From Maniola hyperantus (taxonomy: Eukaryota; Arthropoda; Insecta; Lepidoptera; Nymphalidae), in NCBI RefSeq assembly GCF_902806685.2, contig NC_048544.1, positions 14,099,341-14,163,340 on the forward strand: 64,000 nucleotides of DNA, written 5' to 3'. A program made the translations under genes and the position numbers. Below are positions 33,381 to 44,023 of the stretch, in pieces. The stretch's first letter is position 1; each line of letters opens with the position of its first letter. The notes beneath the pieces are model-generated. The model saw nothing but the letters and a program-made list of their open reading frames with translations, was not told the DNA's origin and did not search any database.

Positions 33381-34725
33381 AGCTTTTATTTAAAGGAAGA
33401 AACGTTTCTTTGGATAAAAATTAAATTCTCAATTGATTTCAAAGTTTTTACAAGTGTTGCTATAATTACCTAATTTGCTTAACAAAACCGCGCAAACGGT
33501 TGCTCAATTAAGTAAAATTGAAACGTCAACGTGGGCTCGTGATAATCCAGCAATTTACAATTAAAATGGCCGCCGTAACTGCGCACACGACACGCGTCAT
33601 TACGCCCCGTTACATGCAAATGAGTTAGGTTTCCAATCGCTTTATTAGGATAATTGTATGCTTACGGAAGCTATCATAATTGAGAGCGAGAGTCCTAGAA
33701 CTGTCGAAATACTAGAATCTAACGTTTACATAGTGCTCGAGTTACTTACTAATGGCAGCGCGCCGCGCCGCCGGCGAGAAAACGACTAACTATGGGCGAA
33801 TTTCTCTCTCAAGAAACGCACAATAAATGTACCGTGTAAACGAAAGAGATGCATAATATCAAAAGTTGCTCTCTGACTGTTCACACTGCCGTCGACGACT
33901 CGCTAAGCGACGAGCTTTCAAAAATAAACTCGTTCAGCGATATTCGTTCAGCGATGCTCGCTCGCTGTTGTGTTGTATGCACGTGTAACGCACGCGCAGA
34001 TTTGCACAGGACTGAGCGACCGTGGACGAATGGCGCGAGTAATCGCTCGTCGCACTTGCATACTCGCTTATAGCCCGGCGACAAAACTATCGAAACTACA
34101 CACTCGCTTGCCGCTGATCGTCAACTCGTTTATAGTTTCTAGTTCTACTCGTTTCTCGTTCATCGTCGGCGGTCGGACCACTACCTAAGGCTGAGATGTA
34201 TAGACTGTACCTACTTTTTAATTTGCACGCAATCTCGCACTCATTCGATCCGAGTCCAAGAAAATACGTTCCGAAGTTTTCATAACCAGAGTTCCAAACG
34301 CGCCCAAGTCTGAGAAGAGCCCACAACAAATTCAGCCGGGGTTTTCAAAGGGCCTCTAGTTTAAACGCTAAGCTTTAAAATATTTATTCGGCAATCAAAT
34401 AAAATACTATTTCCCAGCACTTGGCCTTAATTTATCTCAGCCATACTTGATTCCTGATTGACCTCAGAGTCAATGTGAATGAACGAACCATTCATTCAAT
34501 CTGTTTGTCTCTTTCGAACATAAGCAGCATTGTTTGTGTGTAAGTGAGAGGGGCTAAGCGGCGGAAATGGACGCAATGAGAGATAAATTAAAGAATGGAT
34601 ATGAACAAGACGTTAATTGTTTTAATTTAAACGAAAGTTAAGGTTGTTGTGCGCATCAAAACAGTGACTCAGAGTTTTGCAAGAATTTACTTTTTTTTCT
34701 ATCGCGTGCCTCCTAGCTTACGCTT
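33381..34725. other. CpG-rich unexplained block with AT-rich flanks
   Basis: 33540-34190 is rich in CpG and in CTCG/CGAC motifs (GGCAGCGCGCCGCGCCGCC; CGTCGACGACTCGCTAAGCG), unlike the intron around it. No clear exon. It could be an alternative promoter, or a remnant of a GC-rich transposon. Confidence 0.35.
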
Positions 34726-34990
34726 CATCATGATCAACTCATCGCCGGCTCACTGTCAGTAGGTACAGCGTGTTTTATTAAATTATACATATTTTTTATT
34801 TTATTTTATTCAGAGAAAAGTTAGCCCTTGACTGCAAGATGCTGCTAAGATGGAAACGGGCTAGCCTGGAAAGGGTATTGCATTTTTTATTAAACCACAC
34901 CCCCCCTTGGTTTCTACACGGCATCGTACTGGAATGTTAAATCACTTGGCGGCACGACTTTGCCAGACCAGACCAGAACTTTCCTTACAT
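34726..34990 (-). repeat. SINE-1 scrap followed by SINE-3
   Basis: ATCATGATCAACTCATCGCC (34728-34760) is a SINE-1 end. 34795-34985 is a reverse SINE-3 without a head. Confidence 0.55.
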
Positions 34991-35452
34991 TTCTTCCCCA
35001 CAAAATATTTGAACTATAATAGAAGTAATTAATTAATTTCGCATCCGATTTAAATTTAAAAATTTAAAGCATAGAGTATTATTTTTCATCTTTAGTGGTG
35101 ACAGTATTCAGCGCCATCTATGAAAAATTTCTCGAACGTTGCCTGGAAACCTACTCATTGGTTTTTACGCACAATCGCATCTTCCCAATAGGCATCCACA
35201 ACCAAAATAAAAAGCAATAAAATCCTAAGATTACTCATTTAGCATGATGACGTCTCGATTCCGTTTCGTTTAACGCCTACATCCGGGGGAGTCACAGGCC
35301 AGCCTTACCAGGTCAAGGTTACATGGCTATCGAATAGTAGGCACTGTTAGAAACCAGTTGATAGCTGTTGATAGATCGCGTGACTCACTGATTGTCTCGA
35401 GACGAAATTAACATTCGACTCCCAGAAGGTTATTTACAAATTTAAAAAAAAA
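34991..35452. other. Non-coding stretch
   Basis: Nothing recognised. Confidence 0.35.
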
Positions 35453-35869
35453 ACTAGCTGATGACTTCGTCCGCGTGGATTTGTTTTTAAAAATGGCGTG
35501 GGAACTCTTTGATTTTCCGGGATAAAAAGTAGCCTATGTCACTTTCCAGGTCTTTAACTATAACCATGCAAAAAATCACGTTGATCCGTTGCTCCGATGC
35601 AACGTGATTGAAGGATAAACCAACAAACAAACATTTTTTCGCATTTACAATAAGGGTAGTGATATCAGTACCCATATTATAAATGCGAAAGTGTGTTTGT
35701 CCTTTAATCACGTCGCAACGGTGCAACGGATTGACGTGATTTTTTGCATGGATATAGATAAAGACCTGGAGAGTAACATAGGCTCCTTTTTATCCCGGAA
35801 AATGAAAGAGTTTCCACGGGATTTTAAATAAACTTAATTCCACGCGGACGAAGTCGCGGGCATCAGCTA
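35453..35869. repeat. S4 pair, reverse then forward
   Basis: 35453-35658 is reverse (ACTAGCTGATGACTTCGTCC). 35671-35869 is forward (CCCATATTATAAATGCGAAA to GCGGGCATCAGCTAA). The same tail-to-tail layout is seen at 28822-29162. Confidence 0.65.
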
Positions 35870-36063
35870 AAACGATACAAATCGCAAGAATGTGCTGATT
35901 TTGAAATGTTTGCAAGTTTAAACACCGCAGACTCTGCGTCGCCAGTTTCAAGTTTCAACAGCTGTCTCCATAAAGGTATACGACCCTACCAACTGGTTAA
36001 TCGAGTATTTACGCCCATGTTCCACGGTTGCCATCGATTTCTTTTCACGGCCGATCGGGAGGA

Positions 36064-36354
36064 TATTGGCACCGATTCCGTTGTCTTTCTCTAAACTAAA
36101 TTTAGAGTATCTGCATCCTTTTGTTTTCAACAATGCTAAAAAGGGACAGAACATGAACTTTACATTTAAAGACTCTAGATTTTAGTGCACGCTACAAATT
36201 TAAACAGTAGGCTCGCGACTGTGCGCTAAAATCACGGGTTTTACCATCTAAAAATAAAATTTAAAACTATCATACTGCGTCTATCATTTTCATATTACAT
36301 TAGTAAGAAGAGTATGCGAATACTCTAATCTAGGTGCTCAGAATCAGTACCATT
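36064..36354. mobile_element. MITE family E, full copy
   Basis: Ends ATTGGCACCGATTCCG and GAATCAGTACCATTG; interior AAGGGACAGAACATGAACTT and CATATTACATTAGTAAGAAG shared with 60813, 61533 and 62257. Ends of CANTGGC type suggest a hAT relative. Confidence 0.65.
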
Positions 36355-36686
36355 GTGTGGATGAAATCAGTCCATTACACGAATTGCCCAAAAAAGTGTG
36401 AAAAATTCATGCTACATGTCAAAAAGTTTTTGAACGGTTATAATTATGTGAGGACCCAATTTTTAAGACCCCATGTAAATAATATACATGTACAAGCATA
36501 TCTGAGCACTGAACACAACAATGATTAATGATTATTAACGTAAAAACCATAGATTAATTATTATTGGTATGGTAAAAACCCACACGCTACTTATCTCTTT
36601 CTTGCAGGTTTTTTTTTTTTTCTATTTGATATTTGATAACGTTAGTATTTATTTGACTTTGGGCCATTGATTTGTATTTGTTGTAT

Positions 36687-37124
36687 ACTAGCTGATGCCC
36701 GCGACTTCGTCCGCGTGGAATTAGGCTTTTAAAAAATCCCGTGGGAACTCTTTGATTTTCCGGGATAAAAATAGCCTGTCACTCTACAGGTCTTAAAAAA
36801 ATTGCATCGATCCGTTGCTCCGTTGCGACGTGATTGTAGGACAAACCAACGAATCAATAAACCAACAAACAAACACACTTTTGTATTTATAATAATACTA
36901 GATGATGACTTCGTCCGCGTGGACTTAGTCTTTTTAAAATCCCGTGGGAACTATTTGATTTTTAGGGCTAAAAAGTAGCCTATGTCCTTCCCTGGGATGT
37001 AAGCTGACTCTGTACCAAATTTCATCAAAATGGCTTAAATTATTAGGCCGTGAAAAACTAGCAGACAGACAGACAGAGAGACAGACAGACAGACACACTT
37101 TCGCATTTATAATATTAAGTATGG
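36687..37124 (-). repeat. S4 and S6 copies in tandem
   Basis: 36687-36897 matches S4 in reverse. 36898-37124 matches S6 (GGGATGTAAGCTGACTCTGT, AACTAGCAGACAGACAGAC). Confidence 0.6.
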
Positions 37125-37358
37125 ATATGGATGGGTGTAGGGATTAGTACGGATTAGGATATAAACCACTGGCTAGATATTATTAGATTTAATTTAATCT
37201 TAGTAAAGCTTTCACTGAATAGCGCTTTCATAAAGCTGCATTTTATGAGCTTAGGTTTCAGGATGAGACACAGAGATCTTTGTAGGGCATCCTGATTCCA
37301 ATTACGATTAAAATCTTGTTTAGTACAGTAGCGTTTCATTAAGATTGACTAGGAAGGG

Positions 37359-37557
37359 TATAGTGCATTCAATATTATCTGGCGTGTTTCCACTTGAACG
37401 TAAACAATAAGTGTAATAAACCAAATCAACCTTTATGTTTTGTTGCAATTCAACCAGTGATGATACTTTTGAATTCACCCGCCACGACTTAATCCTGTTG
37501 TTATTGCTAATGACGGTCTCAAGTGGAAACACGCCAGATAATATTGAATGCACTATA
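37359..37557. mobile_element. MITE with perfect 39-bp inverted ends
   Basis: 37359-37397 and 37519-37557 are exact reverse complements (TATAGTGCATTCAATATTAT...). The interior is 121 bp and non-coding. Confidence 0.85.
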
Positions 37558-37745
37558 AGAGCCGGGATAGCCTGGCGGCTAAGATGCCCGCCTTATATTC
37601 GGGAAGTCGGGGGTTTGATCCCAGGCACGCACCTCATAACTTTTCGGAGTTATAGCCGTTATAAGCAAGCTTCAACGGTGAAGGAAAACATCATGAGGAA
37701 ACCTGCATGCCTGAGAGTTCTCCATAATGTTCTCATAGCAGTAGT
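37558..37745 (+). mobile_element. SINE-1 variant, 3'-truncated
   Basis: Head GATAGCCTGGCGGCTAAGAT is diverged; TTTGATCCCAGGCACGCACC and GGTGAAGGAAAACATCATG are retained. It starts exactly where the 37359 MITE ends. Confidence 0.6.
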
Positions 37746-37781
37746 CTGCTAATCCGACCGTTTTTCAAAAAACAATTTAAA

Positions 37782-38066
37782 AAACCGGCCAAGTGCAAGT
37801 CAGGCTCGCTCAACGAGGGTTCCGTACTTCAGTCGTATTTTTTCGACATTTTGCACGATAATTCAAAAACTATGTTGCATAAAAATAAATAAAAATCTGT
37901 TTTAAAATGCTCCGGTGAAACCCTTTCATATGATACCCCACTTGATATAGTTATCTTACTTCGACAATTGAAAACTAATTTTGAGTTTTTTTTTGTGTGT
38001 CGATAAAATACGATTGTAGTACGGAACCTCAGTGCGCGAGTCTGACTCGCACTTGGCCGATTTTTC
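37782..38066. repeat. Rearranged R450 copy next to exon 2
   Basis: 37782-38005 is minus (AAAACCGGCCAAGTGCAAGT) and 38006-38066 is a plus-oriented end (ACTCGCACTTGGCCG). It ends about 50 nt before the acceptor of the next exon. Confidence 0.6.
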
Positions 38067-38117
38067 TCTGCAGTTATAAAGAGCTGGTAATAATCTTGTT
38101 TTTGTGCATTGTTGCAG

Positions 38118-38246
38118 TGGATCACGCCAGAAGAGTGCGAGCTGTACAGCAGGGAGAGGCGACCGCCCCTGGTCATCCCCCGGATCACGCAGTACCGCCC
38201 TCCGCCGCGCAGGGATCCCAGGCCGCAGATACCGCTGTACACTGAG
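38118..38246 (+). CDS. Second coding exon, PH-domain (ARHGAP-like) protein
   Basis: An acceptor GTTGCAG ends at 38117 and donor GTAGGT starts at 38247. 43 codons in phase 0: it opens WITPEECELY and closes QIPLYTE. Arg- and Pro-rich (RERRPPLVIPRITQYRPPP), so probably an unstructured linker. Phase matches the exon before and after. A LINE remnant begins within about 20 nt of the donor. Confidence 0.7.
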
Positions 38247-38257
38247 GTAGGTGTCCG

Positions 38258-38695
38258 CTATACAAGGTGTTAGATGCTCCAGAACTTCATGACCAACTGT
38301 GTCGCATACGTGTCCCTGAATCCAACAGTAATCTTCGTCCACGAAAAAATAAACTTTTCGTGGTCCCACATCATCGCACTGTTGCTAGATCTATGTCACC
38401 TATACCCCGTTCATTAGCATCATTCAACGCGCTTTTGGACAATAATGCTCAATGGGACCCATTTAATGATGGGTCTATAATACTGGTTCGGGAGTTACTG
38501 AAGTACGCTGAGAGCATTACATGAATATGTCATTCAATGTTCTCAGCGTACATATTCAAAATCCTTTGATTTTTTATCGTTTTGTATTTTGTCTTTTTTC
38601 TTGTACCTTTATTTGTATTTAAATTTATTATTAATCATCTAGTTAGTGTAAGTGGCACTGCCGTTCTAATTAGATATTAAATTAATAAATAAATA
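38258..38695 (+). mobile_element. LINE C-terminal end and 3' UTR
   Basis: The frame ending 38524 contains ELHDQLCRIRVPESNSNLRP, SMSPIPRSLASFNALL and DPFNDG, similar to the end of reverse-transcriptase ORFs in lepidopteran LINEs. The 3' UTR (38525-38695) recurs at 10484. A 5'-truncated copy. The similarity is from memory. Confidence 0.5.
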
Positions 38696-38707
38696 ACATA
38701 GATTCAT

Positions 38708-38738
38708 ACAGGGTGTAACCAGAACACTAGCAAAAACT
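38708..38738. repeat. Lone end of MITE family I
   Basis: CAGGGTGTAACCAGAACACT and AGCAAAA match the ends of the 59529 element. Confidence 0.5.
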
Positions 38739-38750
38739 TATTTATTTATT

Positions 38751-38965
38751 ACTAGCTGATGTCCGCGACTTCGTTCGCGTGGATTTAGGTTTTTGAAAAT
38801 CCCGTGGGAACTCTTTGATTTACCGGGATATATAGCCTATGTCCTTCCCCGGGATGCAAGCTATCTTTGTACCAAATTTCATCAAAATCGGTTGAACGGT
38901 TGGGCCGTGAAAAGCTAGCAGACAAACAGACAGACACACTTTCGCATTTATAATATTAGTATGGA
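38751..38965 (-). mobile_element. S6 copy
   Basis: ACTAGCTGATGTCCGCGACT through CCCCGGGATGCAAGCTATCT to TCGCATTTATAATATTAG. Confidence 0.65.
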
Positions 38966-39284
38966 TTTATTCAGATACACGTTTAAGCCCTTGACTGCAA
39001 TCTTACCTGGTGGTAAGTGATGTTGCAGTCTAAGATGGAAACGGGCTAACCTGGATGGCAGTTTTTATTAAACCCATGCCTCTTTGGTTTCTACACGGCA
39101 TCGTACCGGAACGCTAAGTCGCTTGGCGGCACGGCTTAGCTGATAGGGTGGTAACTAGCCACGACCGAATCCTCCCACCAGACCAGAAATTTAGAAATTA
39201 TAAAATTCCAAATTCCTGCCAGGAATCGAACCCGGGACCTCCCACTCATAAGACCACAGCGCTTACCACTGCGCCAGGGAGGTC
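38966..39284 (-). mobile_element. SINE-3, complete, reverse
   Basis: The right end (39284 leftward) reads CCTCCCTGGCGCAGTGGTAA and GGGTTCGATTCCTGGC, A and B boxes of a tRNA-like head. The body continues to the tail at 38966. This copy defines the family; the others here lack the head. Not a functional tRNA: the body is fused directly. Confidence 0.75.
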
Positions 39285-39348
39285 GACTAAAGATTCTTAT
39301 AATGTAGGTGTTATATAGATACTCTATATATAAGACTACCGCCTAGAT

Positions 39349-39555
39349 TCCCGCGACTTGTTCGGTGTGGAATTAGGTTTTTTGAAAATACCGTGGGAAC
39401 TCTTTGATTTTCCGGGATAAGAAGTAGCCTATGTCACTCTCCAGGTCTTTATCTATACCCATGCAAAAAAATAAGTCAATCCGTTGCACCGTTGCGACGT
39501 GATTGAAGGACAAACCAACAAACAAACACACTTTCGCATTTATTATAAGTGTAGA
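39349..39555 (-). mobile_element. S4 copy
   Basis: CCGCGACTTGTTCGGTGTGG through GTTGCGACGTGATTGAAGGA to TCGCATTTATTATAA. Confidence 0.6.
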
Positions 39556-39772
39556 TACTTTAATTTAACCGCCTTAGGGGATGAAATTTCCAAAATTCCT
39601 TATGTAATTCGCCTTTGTTATAAAAAGAACCTACAGTAAAAATTTCAAGATTCTAGTCCCAGCGCAGCAATTTAATGTGCGTTGATAGACCAATCAGTCA
39701 GTCTATTAAAATATGTACCTATATAGATTTAAAAATAAATTGAGGAAACTTAGGTACCTTCTTAGTATAGAG

Positions 39773-39925
39773 CCTCAATAGTTCAACGGGTAAAGGAGTG
39801 GACTGAAAACCGAACGGTTGACGGTTCAAACCCCGCCCGTTGCACTATTGTCGTACCTACTCCTAGCACAAGCTTGACGCTTAGTTGGAGAGGAAAGGGG
39901 AATATTAGTCATTCTTTAAAAAAAA
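39773..39925 (+). mobile_element. SINE-2 copy
   Basis: CCTCAATAGTTCAACGGGT, GGTTGACGGTTCAAACCCC and the AGAGGAAAGGGGAATATTAG end. Confidence 0.75.
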
Positions 39926-39969
39926 AGTATATAAAAAGTATATATTGTAGGTACCTACAATCTTAGGGA

Positions 39970-40024
39970 TCCCAATTTGTTATAGGTACCTATTTAGTAT
40001 TTACGTACCTATAACAAATTGGGA
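39970..40024. repeat. Short perfect inverted repeat
   Basis: CCCAATTTGTTATAGGTAC (19 bp) mirrored across about 15 bp. Confidence 0.8.
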
Positions 40025-40249
40025 ACACGACAGGAAAACAGGATGTTTGACTCGAGAATATTATAATAATATGATGTTATCAGAAACGTTTATATATTAG
40101 TAGAACACATAAACACATGTTATTTATATCCTCATTACATTGTATATACGTTAATTAGAAGCTGGAATCAGGAGTAAAGAAGGCATAATAGATTCATCAT
40201 CATCATCATCTCAACTAGAGACAAGGATTTAGGTCAAAAGAGGATTTAA

Positions 40250-40483
40250 TAAGCCTCAATTAACGGTTAAAGAAGCAGACTGAAATCTTAAGGTATGTAA
40301 CAGTGCGACAAGGCTCTCTTGGCACTTGAATGACATTGACAGGGAGGCGCTGTTGGAGAACAAAGGCTTAGAATATTCAAACAAGAACAAAGGGGACACT
40401 TGACGGAAACGTTAGTTCCGATTTTCGCCACGCGCTAAGATAGCCTTGTCGCACTGTAGGTGGTTCGAACCCCACCCGTTTTT
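40250..40483 (+). mobile_element. SINE-2 head with nested 158-bp MITE
   Basis: AAGCCTCAATTAACGGTTAA and AGGTGGTTCGAACCCCACCC are the interrupted A-box and B-box sides of a SINE-2. Between them, 40300-40457 has perfect 16-bp inverted ends ACAGTGCGACAAGGCT / AGCCTTGTCGCACTGT. Confidence 0.7.
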
Positions 40484-40557
40484 TTCATAGCTCCAAGAGA
40501 GACCTGACTATTTCATATTTATATCAATTCTTGAGAAAAATGGTCTTAGACAGCGAA

Positions 40558-40606
40558 GTGTTCCTATAAGGGTTCCTTTTTCCTTTTTAGGCACGGTACC
40601 CTAAAA
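40558..40606 (-). repeat. R450 end fragment
   Basis: TTCCTATAAGGGTTCC and a diverged GGCACGGTACCCTA end. Confidence 0.55.
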
Positions 40607-40609
40607 ATC

Positions 40610-40926
40610 AAACCATATTCGTCAAATCAATCAACCGATGTTTGATAAGGAACAGAATATAGAATTAAACTTGTTGGAAAGAGACAGCAGTTAATTTGAA
40701 AACCTGACTCAAATATTCTTTGAACAACATATATGGAAGATTACTTAGCTTAGGGCCTCTGCAGACCTACTGACTTTGTTCTGGCCAACATTCCAGTTGC
40801 AGTTCGGTTTAATCGAAGTTAGCCAATAAACCCTATATTTGATCCGGGGGTTAAAAAGGAGGGTAGGATTCTTCTTCTCGAATCGACAGTAGCGATAGCT
40901 CCGTCGGTAGCCTCGTATAGCTTCTC
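40610..40926. other. Non-coding stretch
   Basis: Nothing recognised. Confidence 0.4.
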
Positions 40927-41116
40927 TTTCGTGCTGCTGCGCGATTGCGGGAGAATGACAGCTATAATGTCACGATCTGCTGCAATCACCTCTCGATTGG
41001 TTGGCGCTCGCTCACTATTGGCTACAATGCATTGTTGCAACAAGAATCGCACAAATTCAGCCAATCAGAACAATTGAGATTGTAATAATGATTGATGCAG
41101 GTTTTAGACAATCGCC
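40927..41116. repeat. S7 interspersed repeat
   Basis: GCGATTGCGGGAGAATGACA, CTATTGGCTACAATGCATTG and ATTGATGCAGGTTTTAGACA. Four copies: here, 49392, 56590 and 57396. Class unknown; no clear inverted ends. Confidence 0.65.
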
Positions 41117-42177
41117 CTACAGGTTGTCGCACCCAGTCATGTGCGCAATAGCTTGTCTCAGATGACCGCAGATGCACTCCGCATCGTCTAGAGATGAAGC
41201 CTCACTTCGCTAGATTTGCCCTAGAGTTCCCCACCTACCTACATTACACGGCAGCATTGGTTGAACATTTCCCAATATCCGCAATGACACACAGTAAGAG
41301 CTAGCGCACACCATGGTGCGGCGAGTTGCGGTGCGTTTTAAAATCCGTAAATATGAATTTATGCAGTGCGACCGCTTATTGTGACGTTGTAAATTTTGAA
41401 CTACTAACTAGCGTTTCGCTTTTAATAAAAATCAATTTTGTTCAAAGTATGTTGGTGCCACCTAGCATCAAGGTGCAGAACTACGCGTGGGTCGATGTTC
41501 AGAGTTCATTCGAGCCACAATAGATGGCGTTTGCTTCGTTGTCAATTGTCGTAAAAATAAAACAAAATAATTAAATAAAACCATAATATCATTTGTTTAT
41601 TGTTAAGTCATTAACAAAACGGTTCTTATAATATATCCTTAGGTTCCGCAAATATTCAAAAATGAATTGGCTTCATGATCAAACTAAATGAGAGCGGCCA
41701 CACTCGGGTTGCGTCTGGCAACACCGATTGGTGAGATTTAGAATTTTTCTGGAGTCAACATGTGAAGACGAATTTTTCGTTCCAGGAAAATCTCACTCCT
41801 TTTCGCCCATGGCTTCGCCTGGGAAAATACAATAGTTATAAATTTAGTCATCCTAACGTATTTCAATGTTTCATCAATTATGGTGAGTGAAAAATCAAGT
41901 AATGTGGATTCGACAAAATGGCGGTTTGGTTAGAGAAAATCCTAATTTCATGATTTTCCCTTTCAGTTCCAGTTATTTTACCTTCCCAAATAAATGAGGA
42001 TAATGGGTTGTGGGTGGACTCCTGAAAACCATTGGTGGCCAGGAGTTCAATAGGTGAGTTGTGTTTGATCGGGAAAATTCCACGTGTCGAAATTTTCACA
42101 CAGCACAAATTATAATCTTGTTTTTCTTTGTTGCAGGGTTTCCGTTTGCGTTTCCGTTTTTAGTTTTCGGTTTTCCG
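41117..42177. other. Non-coding stretch up to the LTR element
   Basis: No gene supported. An ATG followed by a GTGAGT donor-like site at 41879-41887 and a strong acceptor-like TTTTTCTTTGTTGCAG ending 42136 were noted. 42137-42177 is T- and CCG-rich and abuts the truncated 5' LTR. Confidence 0.35.
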
Positions 42178-42858
42178 TTTTTCGCTTTCGTTTTCCGTAT
42201 TTATTTCTTTTGCACATTCACGTTGGCAACTTAATTCTATGGATAAGACTTGGTGAAAATCTTTGTAATGAAACATTTCGGTTGTGAAGAATCAAGCTAA
42301 ATCGAGTTTTGGGAGCTTGGCCGATGCCGTCCAGCTACCTTGCAGTCTTCGCACCTACAAGTAAGCAAATGTTTGTATCCTGGAACAGTTTAGTGAACCT
42401 TCTTAGTGTATGGTACAGTAAGAACCCTGTCTTTACTACTGAGCTTTTATTTTGAAACAATTTTATGAATTTTACTGTGTCATTGTCTATTCCATGCCAA
42501 TGGCATCTTAAATTTAAAACATAGATCTTATGTACTATCTACCTAAGGCATTCTAATGTATCTAAATTAAGTCTTGGCATTAAGCTAGAATAACTAAGCA
42601 TTATTAGCCATCATTATGTATTAAGCGACCCCGGTAAAAGTTACATTAAAAACAATTTTGCCTAACATCTAGCAAATTTCATTTATAACACCTCATATGC
42701 ATTACAAGGGAGTCGACGGCTAGCTTCTATTCTTTACTAGGTAGATAGATCAAGTAAAGTAAATTAAAATTATTTTTTTTTTCCTCTAATCTTTGTAAGG
42801 TGGTAGATTATTCCGTATCCGGGTATATTTCTATTCCGCCCAATTTACCACCCTTACA
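42178..42858 (+). repeat. 5' LTR of Ty3/gypsy-type element, missing first 34 bp
   Basis: Matches 48642-49322 of the 3' LTR without a gap (constant offset 6464) and, by eye, without a mismatch. The 3' LTR has a further 34 bp at its start (TGTAGTGGATG...), absent here. Ends in CCCTTACA, matching the usual CA end. Confidence 0.9.
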
Positions 42859-44023
42859 AATGGCGCCCGAACGTTTTTTTATATAGTTATTTCAGTATAT
42901 TTTGAGAAATTTTGTGAATTTTATGAAATGTACTCCGCTGATTGTACAATTTTCTAAGTAGTGACACATTGCAAAGAGCACTAAGCTGTTTTTTATGGTT
43001 AACTAACTAAATAATAACTAATAGTTAGAAATTTTGTTTGATAGTTTAAGTAATTTTCTGAGTATAGTCCAACAGTGGTTTTTTCTTATTTAATTAACAC
43101 ATTATAAATGGTGCTTATGCCGTTCAATTATGTTATTTGACTTACCTTGGAGGTGTATAAGTGAATGTTTGCCTTCAGTTTAGTAATAAACATTGCTTAA
43201 CTGAGTTGTTGTTGGGTATTGCTTTCAATAGTAAGTACATCTTATGTTTGAAAATTCCGGTAACTTAGTATAATTAAAGTTTTGAAACGCTATGTCCTGT
43301 TAACTAGTTACACACATACATTTATAAATACTAAGAGTTACAACTTGTGAAACTAAATATATAAACTATATTCAGAGATTACATTAAGTTCAAGTAGGAA
43401 GTTATGAACAATTTTTTTTCAGTGACTTGATACTTCATTATTTTGTTGAAATTTTGTTTAGAGCTGTGTTAAGGTTATGATAAAAGCTACTTCACACACA
43501 AAACATGTTAAGTTTAATTGAATGCTGGTAGTTTAAAGTGACATTTAGAAACAGATTTTGTTGTATTTTAGGTTATGTGTTAAAAGTGTAAAGTAACAGC
43601 CATCAAACCATTGCACAATCTCTTTGTTTTTTTTGAAAGATAATATGCTAGTCAGAGTTCATTGCAACTTTGTTGCCTGTTTACTTTTGTAATTGTAAAG
43701 GTTGTAACACACTGTGTACTCATAAAGGTGATACTGCACCTTACAATCATTTATTCAATTTTGGGAAGTTTTATTTTGTTATATTTTGTTTACTATAGTA
43801 ATAATATGTGCTTGTATTATTAACAATATTTTGGAATAGGAACATAATTGATAAAATAGTTAGGATAGACTTAAGAATATTGTTTTTGTTGTGTATTTTG
43901 CTTGTGTATATTTAATAGTTTAAATAACTTCTTTTGTGTTTGTGTTTAACCAATTGGTATAAGGCTAAACATAGACAGTTACACAAGCTCGATATTTTGT
44001 TAAATGTGTTTTGACTTAACACA
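42859..44023 (+). promoter_or_regulatory. Untranslated leader with primer binding site
   Basis: After AA, TGGCGCCCGAACG at 42861-42873 fits a tRNA primer binding site: TGG pairs with the CCA tail. The remaining 1.1 kb to the gag ATG is AT-rich and non-coding, long for such a leader. Confidence 0.8.

Noticed and set aside
32822..33381. Several Arg-, Pro- and Gly-rich frames on both strands
   Set aside because: They overlap in many frames because the LINE 3' region is GC-rich; none continues or shows a domain.
37956..38369. 137-residue antisense frame over exon 2
   Set aside because: It mirrors exon 2 and the LINE beside it and crosses several repeats.
38966..39290. A tRNA gene
   Set aside because: A and B boxes belong to a SINE head; the body continues into SINE-3 sequence. 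The same applies to SINE-1 and SINE-2 heads.
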